Source: Calvatia gigantea (lineage: Eukaryota; Basidiomycota; Agaricomycetes; Agaricales; Lycoperdaceae). Taken from it: a DNA stretch of 64,000 nt. The notes beneath the pieces are model-generated. The model ran no database searches. It was not told the DNA's origin and was given only the letters and a program-made list of their open reading frames with translations. The number at the start of each line of letters is the position of its first letter. The first letter of the stretch is position 1. The position numbers and the translations under genes were made by a program. This document shows positions 35,023-47,823 of this stretch, piece by piece. Where the stretch lies: contig JACAAK010000006.1 of assembly GCA_025093985.1 (NCBI GenBank), positions 1,612,001-1,676,000 of the forward strand, in the 5' to 3' direction.

Positions 35023-36792
35023 CTTTTATCTTGGCACCCATCTAGGAAATATCGACACACGATAAAAGAAGACTCGCGACGAAGCGATGCATAGTGCTCG
35101 CCAAAGGACGGGGACGAAGCCCATCTGGTTGGATCTGACTAACAGCCCGCAGCTCACAGCCCTGCCCACCAATTAAGCCCGTTGAATCCGAGAGGTGCCC
35201 CAGCTTGAACAGTGTGACGTACATCCGTACCTCCTAAACCTTAGGTACACATGCGCCTTGCATCTGAGAAAACCTGAGTTAGGTGGAGATCCGATGATAT
35301 AAATAAGCTCAGTCCCCTTCCCGACATGAAATACGATGCAGTGTGGAGAGACAGGCCAATAACAATCAGATATGACTGTGGTCTCCCTCCATCGACGATA
35401 GTCTCCCCTTTTCTGGTGCCCTGACACCGGGTAAAATGCGCACGGAACCCCCATGTCTTTGATTCCTAGTGTCACTGTCACCTCACCACCGCATCGCCGA
35501 TCTTTACCATCGTGGTGTCGGCGTTGTTACTGCGTTTTCGTACTGAAGCCCCACGGGCCACTTCCTTGCCGGGGTCTGGACTGTCCTTGATGAGGTCTGA
35601 AATGTCTTGTAGAGCGGCGCGATGCCCGTTCTTTGTCAGCTACCGGGAGCGGTGAGGTTCCAGACAGTTCGAATTGCGCTTGAGCACAGCGCAGGTTATT
35701 TCATAGCTGTGCTAAAGATGTCATGTTCTCTCTATGGGATACACTGGAAATTAAACGGTATTCATGTTAAGCTGAAACGGAGAAAGGGGACGCGCTGATC
35801 TTGAGCGTATATTTGAAGATGGTAGTAAAAGACCAAAGTTTGTGATGTCCGTCCAATTCGCCTTTGGTTTCTTTCTAATCTGTCCATGGGTTCTAATGAT
35901 ACTCACCTTCTGATCTCTGGTGTAGGCCGGGATGGGAATCAACGATTTGACTGCAAGAAATCTAACGCGAGACTGGTGTGCCCGTGTATGCCATATACAT
36001 TGCTTCCGCGGAGTTTCGCGCCACATGTCTCTCTCGGTGGATGACTCAGGAGATTCTAGACTTGACAAACAAGGACGATGCATGGCAATACGTGAGATCC
36101 CCCCAAAAAAATTACCAGCTCCATCAATTCCTCTGAGATGTGTATCACCTGGAATAGGAAACGGTGGCTGGATGAGAGCGTGGAGTAACCTTTTTTTGCG
36201 AATAACCAGAGGTCGTGTTGATAGGACACCGCCTGGCCAAGTATGAAGGACAGTGGGCTGCCAGTGGAAGATAGAAGGAAGCAGAGGGAAACAGAGGCAC
36301 TATCATCACAATGGCGGGGATTTGCGCAATAGTTGGTACTAAGTAAATAGTGTTCATTCCTTCGAAGGCTTCTTCTGGTCATAGGAAATTTCTAGTGGGT
36401 TGTCTTAACGTGGCGTCTCCTTCCTGGTTTTGGTCAAGGCATGTCCGGCTTCACACTTCTGGTGTTCAGGCAACTTGAATGGGCAACCGAGGTCACCATC
36501 CCACTATTAGTGTCCCTCGTGTCTAGCTACGGCATGCAGCAAGATGAATTCAGGCCCGTATAACATCGCCCGGTAGAAGCCAGGGAGCATATGCTGTGAG
36601 AAGTAATTTGGGTGGTGGTGAAGTTCTCAGACTCGAGTTTTCTGCTTCAAATCCAATAGCCGCGAGTTTGTTATCGCAACGGCGAAGGGTTGGCCGAGCC
36701 CTTTCCGTGAAATTCGGAAACTGGTGCTGCGATTGGCAGTGAGTGGCGGGAGGGAGCCCCCGCTGGGGTGCGGATCGGGGCAGGAGGGGGAT
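35023..36792. repeat. Tandem duplication, unit 2
   Basis: Second unit of the repeat at 32980-34615, slightly longer because of small insertions. Spacing between units is about 2.05 kb at the left edge and about 2.1 kb at the right. A single-copy stretch of about 400 bases lies between them. Confidence 0.65.
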
Positions 36793-37873
36793 TGACGTTT
36801 CGGCAGGTGGGGCTCCCGAAGCGTGTCAAATAATACCGTGGACGTGGACAACAATCAGCAGGGACTCGAAGAAGGGATGATATGTATCAAATTGTTTGTT
36901 GTGTTCCGGGATTAGGGACTGAAGATATGCAACGTCCAGAGTTTGTTGGAGAAGCGAGGGATGTCTGGACGTGCCGTCGAGGAACGAGATGTGGGACATC
37001 GACAAGAATATTGTCCATCCGCAATTTGGAGGGATGGTGTTTATGTACTGAGGGCGTCGAAATTTGTTTTGTCGACCCTGGTCTGGCTTCCCAAGGTCCC
37101 ATGCACATTGTAGCGATGTTCTTAAGTAACTATGCGACCTTCTTAACCAATTCTCGTGTCAAGCTTCTGCGAGGAAGGCGCATTTTCATCTACCTCCGAA
37201 TGGAATAGTGCCAAGAGCCATATGCTTGAGGGAACCCGCTCCTGTATCAAGGCAAGGGCAAGCTGGAGGTTCCATTTTCTCGAAATCTGGCAGTTCGGCA
37301 TCTGGGCCGAAGAATAACTCGTTACACGTGACCTGTCGGAGGGGTGTGTGGAATATATGGCAATCTAGGCGTTGACAGGAACCATTGAAGATCCTAGAGG
37401 TGAAGAGAACGAAAGTGCTGATGGTCCTTTTTTTTTCCAGGAAGACGCAGCGGATATAGTTTTCAGCGATTTTCCATGTTGTGATTGTGCGGGAGATAAC
37501 AGGTGTTTCACGCTTCTGACCCTTTACGAGTTTCCCAATCGCAAATATCCGCGGTCCAAGTTTCTCAATCCAGTCCCGCCAGTTGGAAATCAATTGGGTC
37601 AGTAGTAGGTGTTATGACATCGGCCGCACCGTATACAAGAACACCCTCGCACTATTCGTTTGAAACCAGGCACGTCTTGTTCCAGAGAGGGTACTTTAGT
37701 GAAGTCCGTGCAATCCGCCAATCCTCGCGGAACCATAAATAGACGGGGATGAGGGGGATTACGTGTTTGCCTGAGAAGACAGTGAGGGGTGTTCCGGACT
37801 TCGGACGCGTTAAAGAACTCAGACAGCCTTTACACGTCCTTTCCCGTGTTTCACCCCTTCCCCCCAGCCCCCC
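36793..37873. other. No gene recognised
   Basis: Several open frames of 75-135 codons occur on both strands, none with a recognisable domain, splice continuity or good codon bias. A short unknown gene cannot be excluded. Confidence 0.3.
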
Positions 37874-38284
37874 ATGAACTCGTATCAGTGCACAGGCAGA
37901 ACACAGCGTCCAAGCTATCTCTCTTCCTCCAGCCAGATTGCTCGGTGAAGATGTTCGTAGACCCCCAAAATCGTCTAGCCGTATTGCTTTATCGGTCTGG
38001 CGCCTCCAACTCTGGTTTGAATGCACTTTTGGCTTAACCGTTATGGAACCCTGGGAGAGAATGGTCGTCCGTACGTGCCAAGCGATTAGTATGAAAAAGC
38101 TATACAATCTTATCTATATACTTTAATTTCATTTTTAGTGACCTTTTTCGCGATAGTCTCTTTACTCGTGTTCACCGGGCTCTTCCGTTACTTCCCCCAG
38201 AAGCTCGCTGGCCTACAACAAAGGATGACTTATTATCTCTGGGGCCACGCCGAAGAGCTTCCCGTCCATCTTCATTTGTCTTAA
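37874..38284 (+). CDS. Serine palmitoyltransferase small-subunit-like protein (5' end uncertain)
   Basis: Short ER-membrane activator of serine palmitoyltransferase, the first step of sphingolipid synthesis (ssSPT/Tsc3-like group). Seen: VWRLQLWFECTFGLTVMEPWERMVV, with the MEPWER motif typical of animal and fungal small subunits, then after an intron (donor gtacgt near 38071, acceptor 38138) LTFFAIVSLLVFTGLFRYFPQKLAGLQQRMTYYLWG, one membrane helix followed by an amphipathic stretch, stop at 38282-38284. The 5' end is unclear: ATG at 37874 works only with a very short 34-nt intron (gtgaag...gtctag) before ARRIAL; otherwise a further upstream exon is needed. Confidence 0.72.
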
Positions 38285-39018
38285 TTGTGCGTCGGTCTCA
38301 CCTGCCTTCGCATGATTGCTCACACGACTTCATTATCTAGCTGCTCAGTGGTCACTTGTATGCCGACCGGCACACACCGGCGCTTACAAACCACAGGTGG
38401 ATTGATATATGATGCATAAACCACATAATCCTGCGGTACCGTAGATCACCCATGCCACAGCCCTTCATCAAGAACGCATTATGGGAACCGGAGAAAATCA
38501 TCATTGTTCCATACCTTCTTTCACGTTCAATTTTTAGAGCATGCGTACACGAGTTCCTTGCAAACTGTATTCACTCGTTGTCTCATCTTTGTCTCACCTT
38601 CCCGACCAGGAAGCATTGTAATAATCCCTCACCCAGCTCCAAGTCGCATCTTCGTGTAGTCCTGTCACTTTTTGTTATTAGCTTGACCATCAATGTCTTC
38701 TTCCTTGTACCAGTATATTCATCTGTCAAATGTCAATTCAGTATTTGTGTCGAGGCAAAGCTTCCGAGGACTTTTTAGGTGAGCTATTCTTGGCTTTGCA
38801 TTGGTCCGTTCATGTGTCATCACGGGGTATTAACCCTTCAGTCCCGGCAGGAAGGCCCAAGTCACATTTAAGCAAGTCATCAATCAAAAATTCACGTGCC
38901 AGGAGCAGTGTGATGGTTGCGATCTATTTGGCCTGCGTCATCGCGGATTGGATTGTTGAATAATAGTACAGTGGTATATCCAGTGCCTGCTGTTTTCTGT
39001 GATACGGTTAATCTATGA
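38285..39018. other. Convergent spacer, no gene seen
   Basis: Lies between the stop of the small-subunit-like gene and the stop of the ferric reductase on the other strand. It has one 109-codon open frame with no family resemblance. Confidence 0.4.
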
Positions 39019-41732
39019 TCACCACCCAAAAACCCTGCAGATGACAAAATGTATGTCAATACTCAAGTAATTACGGTCGTCAAAATAAACTTACTCTTCG
39101 TGAACCTCAATTCCACCAACTTTATTCCTCCTATCACCCTCTATCCTCCCAGCAGCATTTATCACATCCTTCGAAAGCTCCGGAGGTCCGCAAATAGCAA
39201 CGATGACGCCAGTGATGCTCGTCACATCCTCCTTCTCTCTCCTCCCACCGATCGCCTCCTCCATCTCAGTATCAACCTCCAATTTCCTTCCTTCCTTCGA
39301 TGGATAGTGTCCAAGATGCGATTCCTTGGTGCGGCGACTATGCGACCGTCCAACACGCCCCTCTTCAGCTTTGTTCCCCAGCTGGGCGTCGAAGTCGAAA
39401 CGAGCACCAACTGCAAGTGCTTTCGAGACTGCATAATCGATAATCTTTGCGACTCTTGGACGACCAGGAGTGAGCGCCAGGCCCGGAATGGTGGGGAAGG
39501 AAGGTGGAGTAGGCGTTGCGCGAGTATAGTGAACAGATATTCTGAGCGGAGTGAATACGGATTGGTTGACAAGTGATGCCAATGTTGGCAAAAGGGGAGC
39601 GAGGGAAGCTGGAAGGGGCCATAAGCGTCAATAAGGAAAGGTGGATGAACAAAGGTTAATATCAGGGACCTACCGGGATCTTGAATGACCCAAATCATCT
39701 CGATCGCTTTCAAGCTACTCTTTCCCCTTAAATCTTTCTCAACCAAATCTCTGACGACACTCAAACCGAAACTAATCCCACTCCCACCAACGACGATCAC
39801 CGCAGCCGAAAAGCTCGCGAAGTTAACATGTCCAGGACCACCTACATGCCAACCACCCAATGTCAATAACGAGGATCCCACGAGCTCTTCCGATGAACCA
39901 TGCACGTACCATAAGGACCTTCGACCCATAGTTTCACCTCCCTCCCTAGGAACCCATCAACATACCCACTCATCTTCGCCATCTCAAATAACCTATTTGT
40001 CCACGTTCCAGTCCTTTTGCACATTAACACCATGCCCTCTGCGTTTCCTCCAGTCCTTCTCCTGTTTCCAACTCCTCCACCACTTCGAGCATTCAATGCG
40101 CCAACAGATGCAATAGTAAACGGGTGCACCTCGGCCCAGCCGAACCATCCCATTCCAGTTGATAGAATCCTCACTCGGACATGCTGACCCGCGCGCCATC
40201 CAGCAGTTAATATTTGGAACTTCGATCCTCGTGACGTCCAGCTCTGGTAGAGGTCGGATAGTAGCTGTGACGATTCGGGTCTTGACAAGGCGGAGGACAT
40301 AGTCCAGGACGAAGAGACCGAGTGTAGCGAGGACATAGGGAATTAGCCTGGGTTTATGGAACCATAACTGGTTGGGGTGTGATATTGGATTTGGGGTCAA
40401 ATCGTGTGAAGGTCAAAAGACGTACTCCGGGAATAAGTAGCGAGAAGCACAGGATATGCGTGGCCAAAAATACATTATAGGCCTTCTGCCGCACGAAACC
40501 GAGGGAAAATAGCCAGAGAACATCAAGAGCTATGAGTGCAAGAAGGCCCCAGGCGTTTTGAGGTTCCTTGATCGAAGCTGTGAAAGTGCCGGCCAGCGAC
40601 CACCTGTATGCTGAAAGCGGACATGAACATATACCCGGGAGTTAAATCTTCAAGCGACGCTCACCAAAGCCAAAGCCATGCAGGTTAGCAGTCAAAATTA
40701 CTGCTCTGCCAGCAAATCGGTGAAGAAAATTGAGCTGAATCCTGGATTAGAACAACCCCACCGACGGACCAACATTGAGCAGAAAACTCACTTTTTCATA
40801 TCCCACACCCCAAAGCATCCCAAGAAGCACTATTCTTTGCTCCGTACGCCATCACAAATGGCAACTGCGCAGTTGAAAGCCAGCCAACTCGGTTATAATC
40901 CACAAAAAAGTTCGACCTGAAGAAGGTAGCGAAAACCATGATCCAAAAATAAGCTGCCAGCACCATGACTTGTCCAACAGAATAATTCATCGAGAACCTA
41001 TGCCGAAGCAGAGGTAGCGTCCAACGCATAAATGAAGGGCATGAAGGAATATGTGTCGGATATTCCATTTCGATCTCGCGGCCCATTGCATCTACTCTTT
41101 TCAAGCTAGGCTGGTGATACGCAAGTGTATGTGAGTCGTCGGACATCACTTCATGAGGATGTCCCTGTTGGGAGGTTGGTGAGGGGGTTTGAGGGGGGTT
41201 ACAGTGGGCCTGAACGATCCGTCTCGACCGGGACGCCGATCTCACGGGGCGGTAAGGAACATGTCGGAGTAGATATCCACTGAGCCATTCCGGGGAACCA
41301 AATAGTGCGATGGCTCTCGGAAGTCTGTAAAGGAAGATGACCGCTAGAATGGAAAGAATGACGAAATTGACATGGAAAACAAAATTGTACGAGTTCGGTT
41401 GTTGCCCATTGTCCGTAGGGTCGGATACGAACGAAAAAAGGTCGTCAATCATGGCCTTCAAAGGAAGAACGAAGGAGAGACTGTGTCCAGGATATAAGAA
41501 TAACGGGAACGAAAGGAGCGACGGGAGGGCTGAGGAACCAAAGAGCGGTGGAAAGAGTTACCAACCAAGCTCACCGCCAAATAGAATATAAACTTCCCTC
41601 GCCGTCAAGGAGACAGTGAAATATGGTGTTCCAAGATTGAAAGGGGGACATCCTGACTAGAAGCCAGCAGTTTAAGTAGTTGATGTGTCTGAAGAAAACG
41701 AGGCATTCAGGGACGGATTCATCGCCTTCCAT
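39019..41732 (-). CDS. Ferric reductase-type transmembrane NADPH oxidoreductase (one frame break)
   Basis: Multi-pass flavocytochrome that moves electrons from NADPH through FAD and two hemes across the plasma membrane, usually to reduce Fe(III) or Cu(II). N-terminal helices lie in SLTAREVYILFGALPSLLSF and FVILSILAVIFLYRLPRAI. The ferric-reductase core has LHRFAGRAVILTANLHGFGF, where the two histidines fit heme ligands, and LATHILCF. FAD-binding HPFTIAS, the VEGPYGGPG bridge, the NAD-binding IVVGGSGISFGLSVV, CGPPELS and the ending HEEVFGW are all visible. The start at 41732 depends on a 58-nt intron. Near 40207-40208 one extra T breaks the frame; without it the family sequence VPNITAGWRAGQHVR reads through. 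No ferroxidase or permease neighbour is present. Confidence 0.85.
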
Positions 41733-43605
41733 ATTGAATGAGGGTTGCCGCCAGCCAGGTTCTCGGCCCCCACAAGGAAACTTGTCGGAGAACAATACCG
41801 AACGAATCCGGAACGACCAATTGAAGGAGTCATACTCTCCAACAACCCCATGTGTCGTGAGCCCAAATCAGGAGTCCATCCGAGTCCACGTATCGTCTGA
41901 CCACCACCCATACACGACCAGTACAGGAGATATGCTACTTATTAATAAAGGGCATTTCCTACTGCGACTATTGGATTTGGGCAAAACAAACAAACCGCAG
42001 CCAATGGACTCACCACCATGCTGCCGAAAATTGCACTCCACAATCACACCAAATGAACCGGCACCACGGGGAAAATTTTCCGGAAGCCAATGCCGTCACA
42101 ATTGGTCGATATAGACAACCAATGCTGTTTTAACAAGGCGGAAAGGAATGCCTTTTATGGTTCGGCGTTGAGCCAGCATTAGAATAATCTTTGCCTTCAC
42201 GTCTCGCGCCTAACACATGCTCCTCGGAAATACAAAGGAATCCTTTGTTTCTTGAAGGTATTGCAGCTTGTAAGTAAATCTATTTTTGATCTAAGCCTCA
42301 TGTAGCGGGCGTCGGTCGAAGCAGAAGATGGGGATACTATTTATATTATCTTCCAGAAGCCCCAACATATGTTTGATGATCCATGTTGTGAGCCTCAAGG
42401 CCTCAAGGCTGGTATCCGGGGTGATATCAGTTCGGCATATCATGACCTACTATCGTAGGATCAGGAATGGAGATTTCTTACCTGGAATGATGTCGCCAGA
42501 ATCCTGGAAACCACGACAAGGCTGGACGATATACACCATATTTCTTCAATGTATGCTAAGTATAAATCTTGAGGTTCATGTATCTGGGGACGGCAGCATG
42601 ACGACAGGTCAACGATTAAATCAAATAAAGTATCAGAATGAACTCACTAATGCAAAGCCATGACGACGCATTGACGGTACTGGTTTGAGCGAGAATTCCT
42701 TTAGGGTGCCTTACGCCAAACTCTCGAACACTGAGCGCTGAGCGTCCAAAAACTAATCAAAATTAAATCAAATATTACGGATATTTCGTATTTCCCAATA
42801 GCCATCCCATTCTTCCATAGTCATTCCCGTTTGAGAAGAGTCCACGAACGCGGATGTTTGTGTAAACCTGAAATTCGGTCTCGCCGCGGTTTATCATCGC
42901 AGTCGCCAGTCGAGGTGCGCCGCCCGTTCCAATGGAGGATTACAAAACAAAAGAGCTGTTGGAGTACAAAAGGCCATAGAGTGGCAGGCCTAGGAATACG
43001 GCACCCATCTTCGAAGTCAACGGTGAAATCACTGCCTAAATGAGACTCAGAAAAATAAATGGGCGCGTTGGTCGACGTGTCGCGATGTTCCCATCACGTG
43101 TTTTTGATAAGAATAGACCAATAAAACAGGCAATGAGTTCCGTGATCTTATCTTATCCGGACAAATTTCGTGACTTTTATCCACGTCAGAAAATATGACT
43201 TTGGCAGCTTTTCTGTTGCAAAGAAGCAATACAAAAGGTAGCGTGGTAAGTCTGAGTAATAAGATAGGAGCCCGATATATTATTTTTGGAGACCATCACA
43301 ACTAACTTCTCAACACCGCTCTCATCAACCAGCCACATCAAAGAACAAGCTCTTGCGGCCTCAACTGCGTCGGACAGTCAAGGGCAGTGAGTCCGTAATT
43401 CCGCCATGCACGGTAGTCAGAATCATAACGCAAACCCGGGGTCCAGAGTTCCTCAGTTCACGGCATCGGAAGACCTATACTTCTCGGTATTATTCCAGAC
43501 GCCAAAGACTGATTACCGAACTCATCTCAACTTCATAGAAAGCACAGTGAATTGCCACCGATTTAAATACTCCAGCAACTCATTTCAAACTGCAACAACT
43601 CGACC
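41733..43605. other. Intergenic, no gene supported
   Basis: About 1.9 kb between the ferric reductase (minus) and TRP4 (plus), so it holds both promoters. Only short unrelated open frames were found; a 70-codon frame at 42831 lacks any further support. Confidence 0.4.
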
Positions 43606-44825
43606 ATGACCCCATCAACTAATGAATACTCAATGGAGACTTTCCGACCTCTCCTCGCCCGTCTAGTTCAAACCCCAGAATACTTCAGCCCCAGCGACCT
43701 CAAGGAGGCTCTCAACCACATCTTCACTCCGGATGTCCTCCACCCAGCGCAGGTTGGCGCTTTGCTCACGGCTCTCCATATCCACAGAGTCGAACGTCGA
43801 CCAGAATCACTTTCTGCTGCTGCTGCCGTCCTCCGTGAACGAGCACTCACAGCCGCAATTGAGAACATCGACAAGGACTTTGTGGTTGATATTGTCGGAA
43901 CAGGTGGTGACGGGTATAATCTTTTTAACGTAAGCACGACAGCTGCCATTGTGGCAGCGGGAGCTGGCGCTCGTGTCGTCAAGGTTCGTTCCATTCCTGC
44001 CTTCACCGGAGTCAGGACGGCGAATTAACACAATGCTTTACGTTTCCAGCATGGAAGTAGAGCCTCTACATCCTCTAGTGGTTCAGCTGACCTCCTCGAG
44101 TCTCTCGACTGTCTCTTCACTGCTCCGTCACCAGGCATACCTCTTCCAATCCGTGCCATTCCCTTTACCTTTATCTTAGCACCGCACTACCATCCTGCGA
44201 TGGCCTCTATCGCGCCCTTCCGCAAAGCCCTCCCATTCCGTACCATGTTTAACGTCTTGGGCCCCCTCATCAACCCCGCACGTCCACGGGGTATGGTTCT
44301 CGGAGTGGCCGAAAAAGAGATCGGCTACACTTTCGCACAATCCCTCCGCGAGGGCGGGGTAGAACGTGCTTTGGTAGTCTGTGGTTACGAGAGGATGGAC
44401 GAAATCAGCTGCGCTGGACCAACTTGGACTTGGGAGTTGAAAAACGGCGAAATTACGGAAGGTACACTTACACCAGAAGACTTTGGTCTGAGCCGTCACT
44501 CGTTGGCGTCGGTTGCTGGTGGTGAACCGCATGAAAACGCTAAGACATTCAAGCGCTTGCTCAATTCCGGGGGGAAAGTTCCCGAAAACCTTCTACCATT
44601 AATGGAATTTGTAATGATGAATACTTCCGCATTGTTGGTTGTCGCCGGGATTGCGAAGGATTACAAAGAAGGTACTGAGCTCGCTCGCCAGAGTATCCTT
44701 TCAGGAAAGGCTTGGAGGGCCTTAGAGATCTTCAGGGATGAAGGCCAGAAGGCTGCCGGTATGTTAAATAATTCCTTCTTTCCCTCAGCGAACTTGACAA
44801 CTTTGCAGCCAACATCGAAAAATAA
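43606..44825 (+). CDS. TRP4: Anthranilate phosphoribosyltransferase
   Basis: Transfers phosphoribose from PRPP to anthranilate, the second committed step of tryptophan synthesis. Exons 43606-43983, 44050-44758 and 44809-44825 give 367 residues in frame. Seen: [37 protein letters not shown], the PRPP- and anthranilate-binding core, then LAPHYHPAM, FRTMFNVLGPLINPARP and VVCGYERMDEIS. Length and order match the family. The last exon is only 17 nt: splicing there ends the protein AAANIEK, whereas reading through would add an unlike tail, so the intron is preferred. Its neighbour BNA1 works on 3-hydroxyanthranilate. Confidence 0.95.
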
Positions 44826-45065
44826 GAAGATATCTCTTTGTATTCGTATTACAGCATGTACCAGAAATATCCAACGGATCAAAAAAGATATTCGGTTCGG
44901 GCTGTCAGTTTCATAAGGATCAGAACATGAGGAATCTTTAACAGGATCCGTGCTTCTCGAATGGACCCCCTCGTTGCGTACACACATAAAAAGTTTCAGA
45001 ATTTAACGCCGGAAAGCAATTAAAAATAAACACGCTTAGCGAGCTGACTTGAGGTGGCTGTTGCG

Positions 45066-45750
45066 TCATTTGGGCTCTGCAACAGTCCCACACGCTTTGC
45101 ATTTTCTAAGATCTTCGTTATTCTGCCAGCGTTGGATCACCGGTTTCAACTGCGATCCCAAATCAGTGACATGGAATGCTTCTTCGTAGATGACTGTGGG
45201 CTCGGCATGCTCAGAAGAGCGACAGTACCATCTGAGCCGATCTACGTTACGTCGTTGTCAGGAGGAAATCTCAGCAAGGCGTGACGGAGAGGTTTACCAA
45301 AAGATCCCTCTGGGCGCGTTCGTTCCACTACGATACCAATCGTGTTGGCAAAGCGGATAGGGTTGTGCGGTGTATTGGCTGTTTTATGTTAGCGGGCTTG
45401 CGGTAGCATGATAGACCGGGGAGGTTACCTGGTAACAGGAACATTTCGCCTTCTTCTATTCTTATGTCCCTGAACTCTCCATCATCGACGACTCGCAACA
45501 ACATTCCTCCTTTGTATTGATAGAACCACTCCTGTTTTGACGGTCAATTCGTCGTGAATGTTGCTCATGCTTAGGCTGGGCCAACCTCTGTTTCGTTAAG
45601 ATGGTAATCGTTCCTTTCATTCGGCCCTCCGACGACCATGATCACGTAGTCGCCTCCTCTATAGATACAATAATTATTCACGGGAGGTTGCAACAAATGA
45701 CCATTATCTTGCAGCCATTTGGGAAAATTGAGTGGCTGAGCGAGAGGCAT
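45066..45750 (-). CDS. BNA1: 3-hydroxyanthranilate 3,4-dioxygenase
   Basis: Non-heme Fe(II) ring-cleaving dioxygenase of the kynurenine route to NAD, in the cytosol. Four exons; start at 45750 ([18 protein letters not shown]), end at 45066. Seen: [42 protein letters not shown] with the metal-binding His and Glu, [16 protein letters not shown] with the third ligand His, RPEGSF, and CKACG near the end, the C-terminal half of a rubredoxin-like metal site together with WYCRSSEH. About 175 residues, typical for fungal enzymes. All introns are canonical. It converges with TRP4, with 240 bases between the stops. Confidence 0.95.
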
Positions 45751-46119
45751 TTCGGCAGGGGCTGTCACGGCACAGAGTCGAGAGTATAATTGGTCAGAAA
45801 TCACGACTAAAGAGCTTTTTATGATTCTGACTTGAGGGGGATTCTGATATGTTTTGTAAATATTCTTATCAAGGAGTCTGACAAAGAGAGGAGGTCATGT
45901 GATAGTACAATATAGACACGTGATATGAACACACGTTGTGACAGGCGTCAAATTTGTGGGACTTCCCAATTAGAACACACCCGCCGTGCTCGCCAGACAG
46001 TCTGAACCCTCATGGCAGCCGAATCTCGACATTAACTCAATCACCGATAACAATACACGTTGTCAAGACTTGCCACCTTGGTTCATTGCTTCCATCGTTT
46101 CTGGGGGAAAGAGTACAAG
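45751..46119. promoter_or_regulatory. Divergent promoter region of BNA1 and the next gene
   Basis: 369 bases between the BNA1 start (minus) and the start of the Ser/Pro-rich gene (plus), so both promoters must be here. It carries repeated cacgtg-like text (acacgtgata near 45917), which is only suggestive. Confidence 0.4.
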
Positions 46120-47823
46120 ATGGTTTCTACAGCATCAGCCTCCGCTCAAGCTGGTGAGATAGAGAAGAAGAGGAAGCAGACATTGGAGAGAGCGAAGTCG
46201 ACTCATGTCAGTAATCGTTTATGCAGCGAAATGCGACTTGGGTGTTGACATCTTCGTTATTATTATCCAATCCAGCTCTCAAGGCAGCTGCAGATGCGGT
46301 TGCAATACGCCCGACTAAAAGTTGAACATGGTTGGGTACGTGAGACCTCTGAAGCAGCATCACCCCTGATCATAAACGTCCGATTACAGCAAAAGCAAAA
46401 TCTCAATGAAGTCGAGAATCTCTATTTCCATCACTCACACCAACGAGGGCCGAAACCGTACCTCACGTCATCCTCTATCCTTTCAGCCACCGACACATCT
46501 TCCATCTCCTCGCCATCAAAATTCTCTGACCCGTCCTACAGGGCATGGTTAAACACTTTGTCTCGATCGTCCACTCTGGATACACTCATGGACGCCTCCA
46601 ACCAAGAGAACGCTCAGAGCATTGATGCTCTTGGTATTGGTGCATCCATGTCAACAGAATCTTCGGTAGAAGCCTTACCGGGTTCATACAGCGATGCTGT
46701 AGTTCGGCCCGCAAATGCCGAGCACACATCCTCTCTCGTATCACAGAACTCAACTACCTCAACTACACTCGCCCAAACGCCAACGCAGAGTTTCCAGGCT
46801 CCTTACACTCAAAACGGGGTTGCTGTACGAGATAACTCGGAGTTGTCCAGTCTAATCTCGCAGAACACCGTCTCTACCCCGTCAACTTCCGTTGAGCCTG
46901 CATCGTCAACTTCTTCCCTGCCTTCACAACCCCATCTACCAATGTCCCTACCATTTGCAGCTGGTGCTAATAACACTGCCCCCACAACAGCGTCTACCTC
47001 GAAGATCAAGAAACCGATAGCAGGAAACAAGAACACATCTCTCACTACAAAGGACATGTTCGATTTCAATTCTGCGTCCTTGACGTATGACTCCTTTTGG
47101 TCCGGGTTGCAGTCGAAGCCATACCCTGTCAGGACGGGCGGAGCATCGACAACGGCAGCTAAAGGTCTGACAGGGGCATCGACAGGGGTCTCGCCCAACG
47201 GTGCAACATCAACAACATCCTTTAATAGTCGTGCATTGGCTATGAATTCAAATCCGATCTTCGCCCAACAAAATCTTGGATCAACATCGGCACCAATACC
47301 GCCACCTTCATTACCGTCAGCTTCGCCACACCCTCAATCCCCTTCCGCTTCCAAACCAATCACATCGTCTCTCGTGCCTGCCCAAATGCCATCATTCGTG
47401 CCATCCTCATCCCACCCTCTTCCATCCACTGCATCCTCATCCGCAAATACACCGCCAACATCAATGCCACAACCACAGCTACTAGAAACGCAAGACCGGT
47501 TACTTGGCGACAACCTATCAGCCTGGACTTTCTCTCCCGCTCAACACCCTGGTGCACTGGTGTTGCCGCAGGATTTGATACCAGCTTCTCTTCTCTCCAA
47601 TCCGGCAGCATTTCCTTTCTTCGCGAACCTTAGCGCCTCTTACCTACAGACACTCAACGGTAATGCAGGACAAGTTCATTTAGGAAATGCTGGCGGTGCC
47701 GGTGTCGATGGCACTGGGGCAGGAACGACGGGGGCTGGGGTAACTTCACAAAGTGTTTCTATCCCAACGCCCACGCATGCACCGCCTGCTCTATCGGCGT
47801 TCGTTGGGCAACAGGAAAGTTGA
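46120..47823 (+). CDS. Conserved fungal protein, basic helical N-terminus and Ser/Thr/Pro-rich tail
   Basis: Not recognised by function. Exons 46120-46206, 46276-46335 and 46390-47823 give 526 residues. The N-terminus (EIEKKRKQTLERAKSTHLSRQLQMRLQYARLKVEHGWQKQNLNEVENLYFHHSH, described here in parts) is charged and helical and looks like the only folded part. The remaining 450 residues are Ser, Thr, Pro, Gln and Ala-rich and probably disordered; the end carries a Gly/Ala-rich stretch (GNAGGAGVDGTGAGTTGAG). Such architecture is common in transcription or chromatin co-factors, but nothing proves it. The second intron (46336-46389) is 54 nt and stop-free, so retention would keep the frame. Confidence 0.78.

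Noticed and set aside
32860..36800. Transposable element as origin of the repeat
   Set aside because: No terminal repeats, target duplications or transposase/reverse-transcriptase motifs could be seen.
37186..38107. Two minus-strand open frames of 135 and 151 codons
   Set aside because: No recognisable motif; the second lies antisense to the supported small-subunit-like gene.
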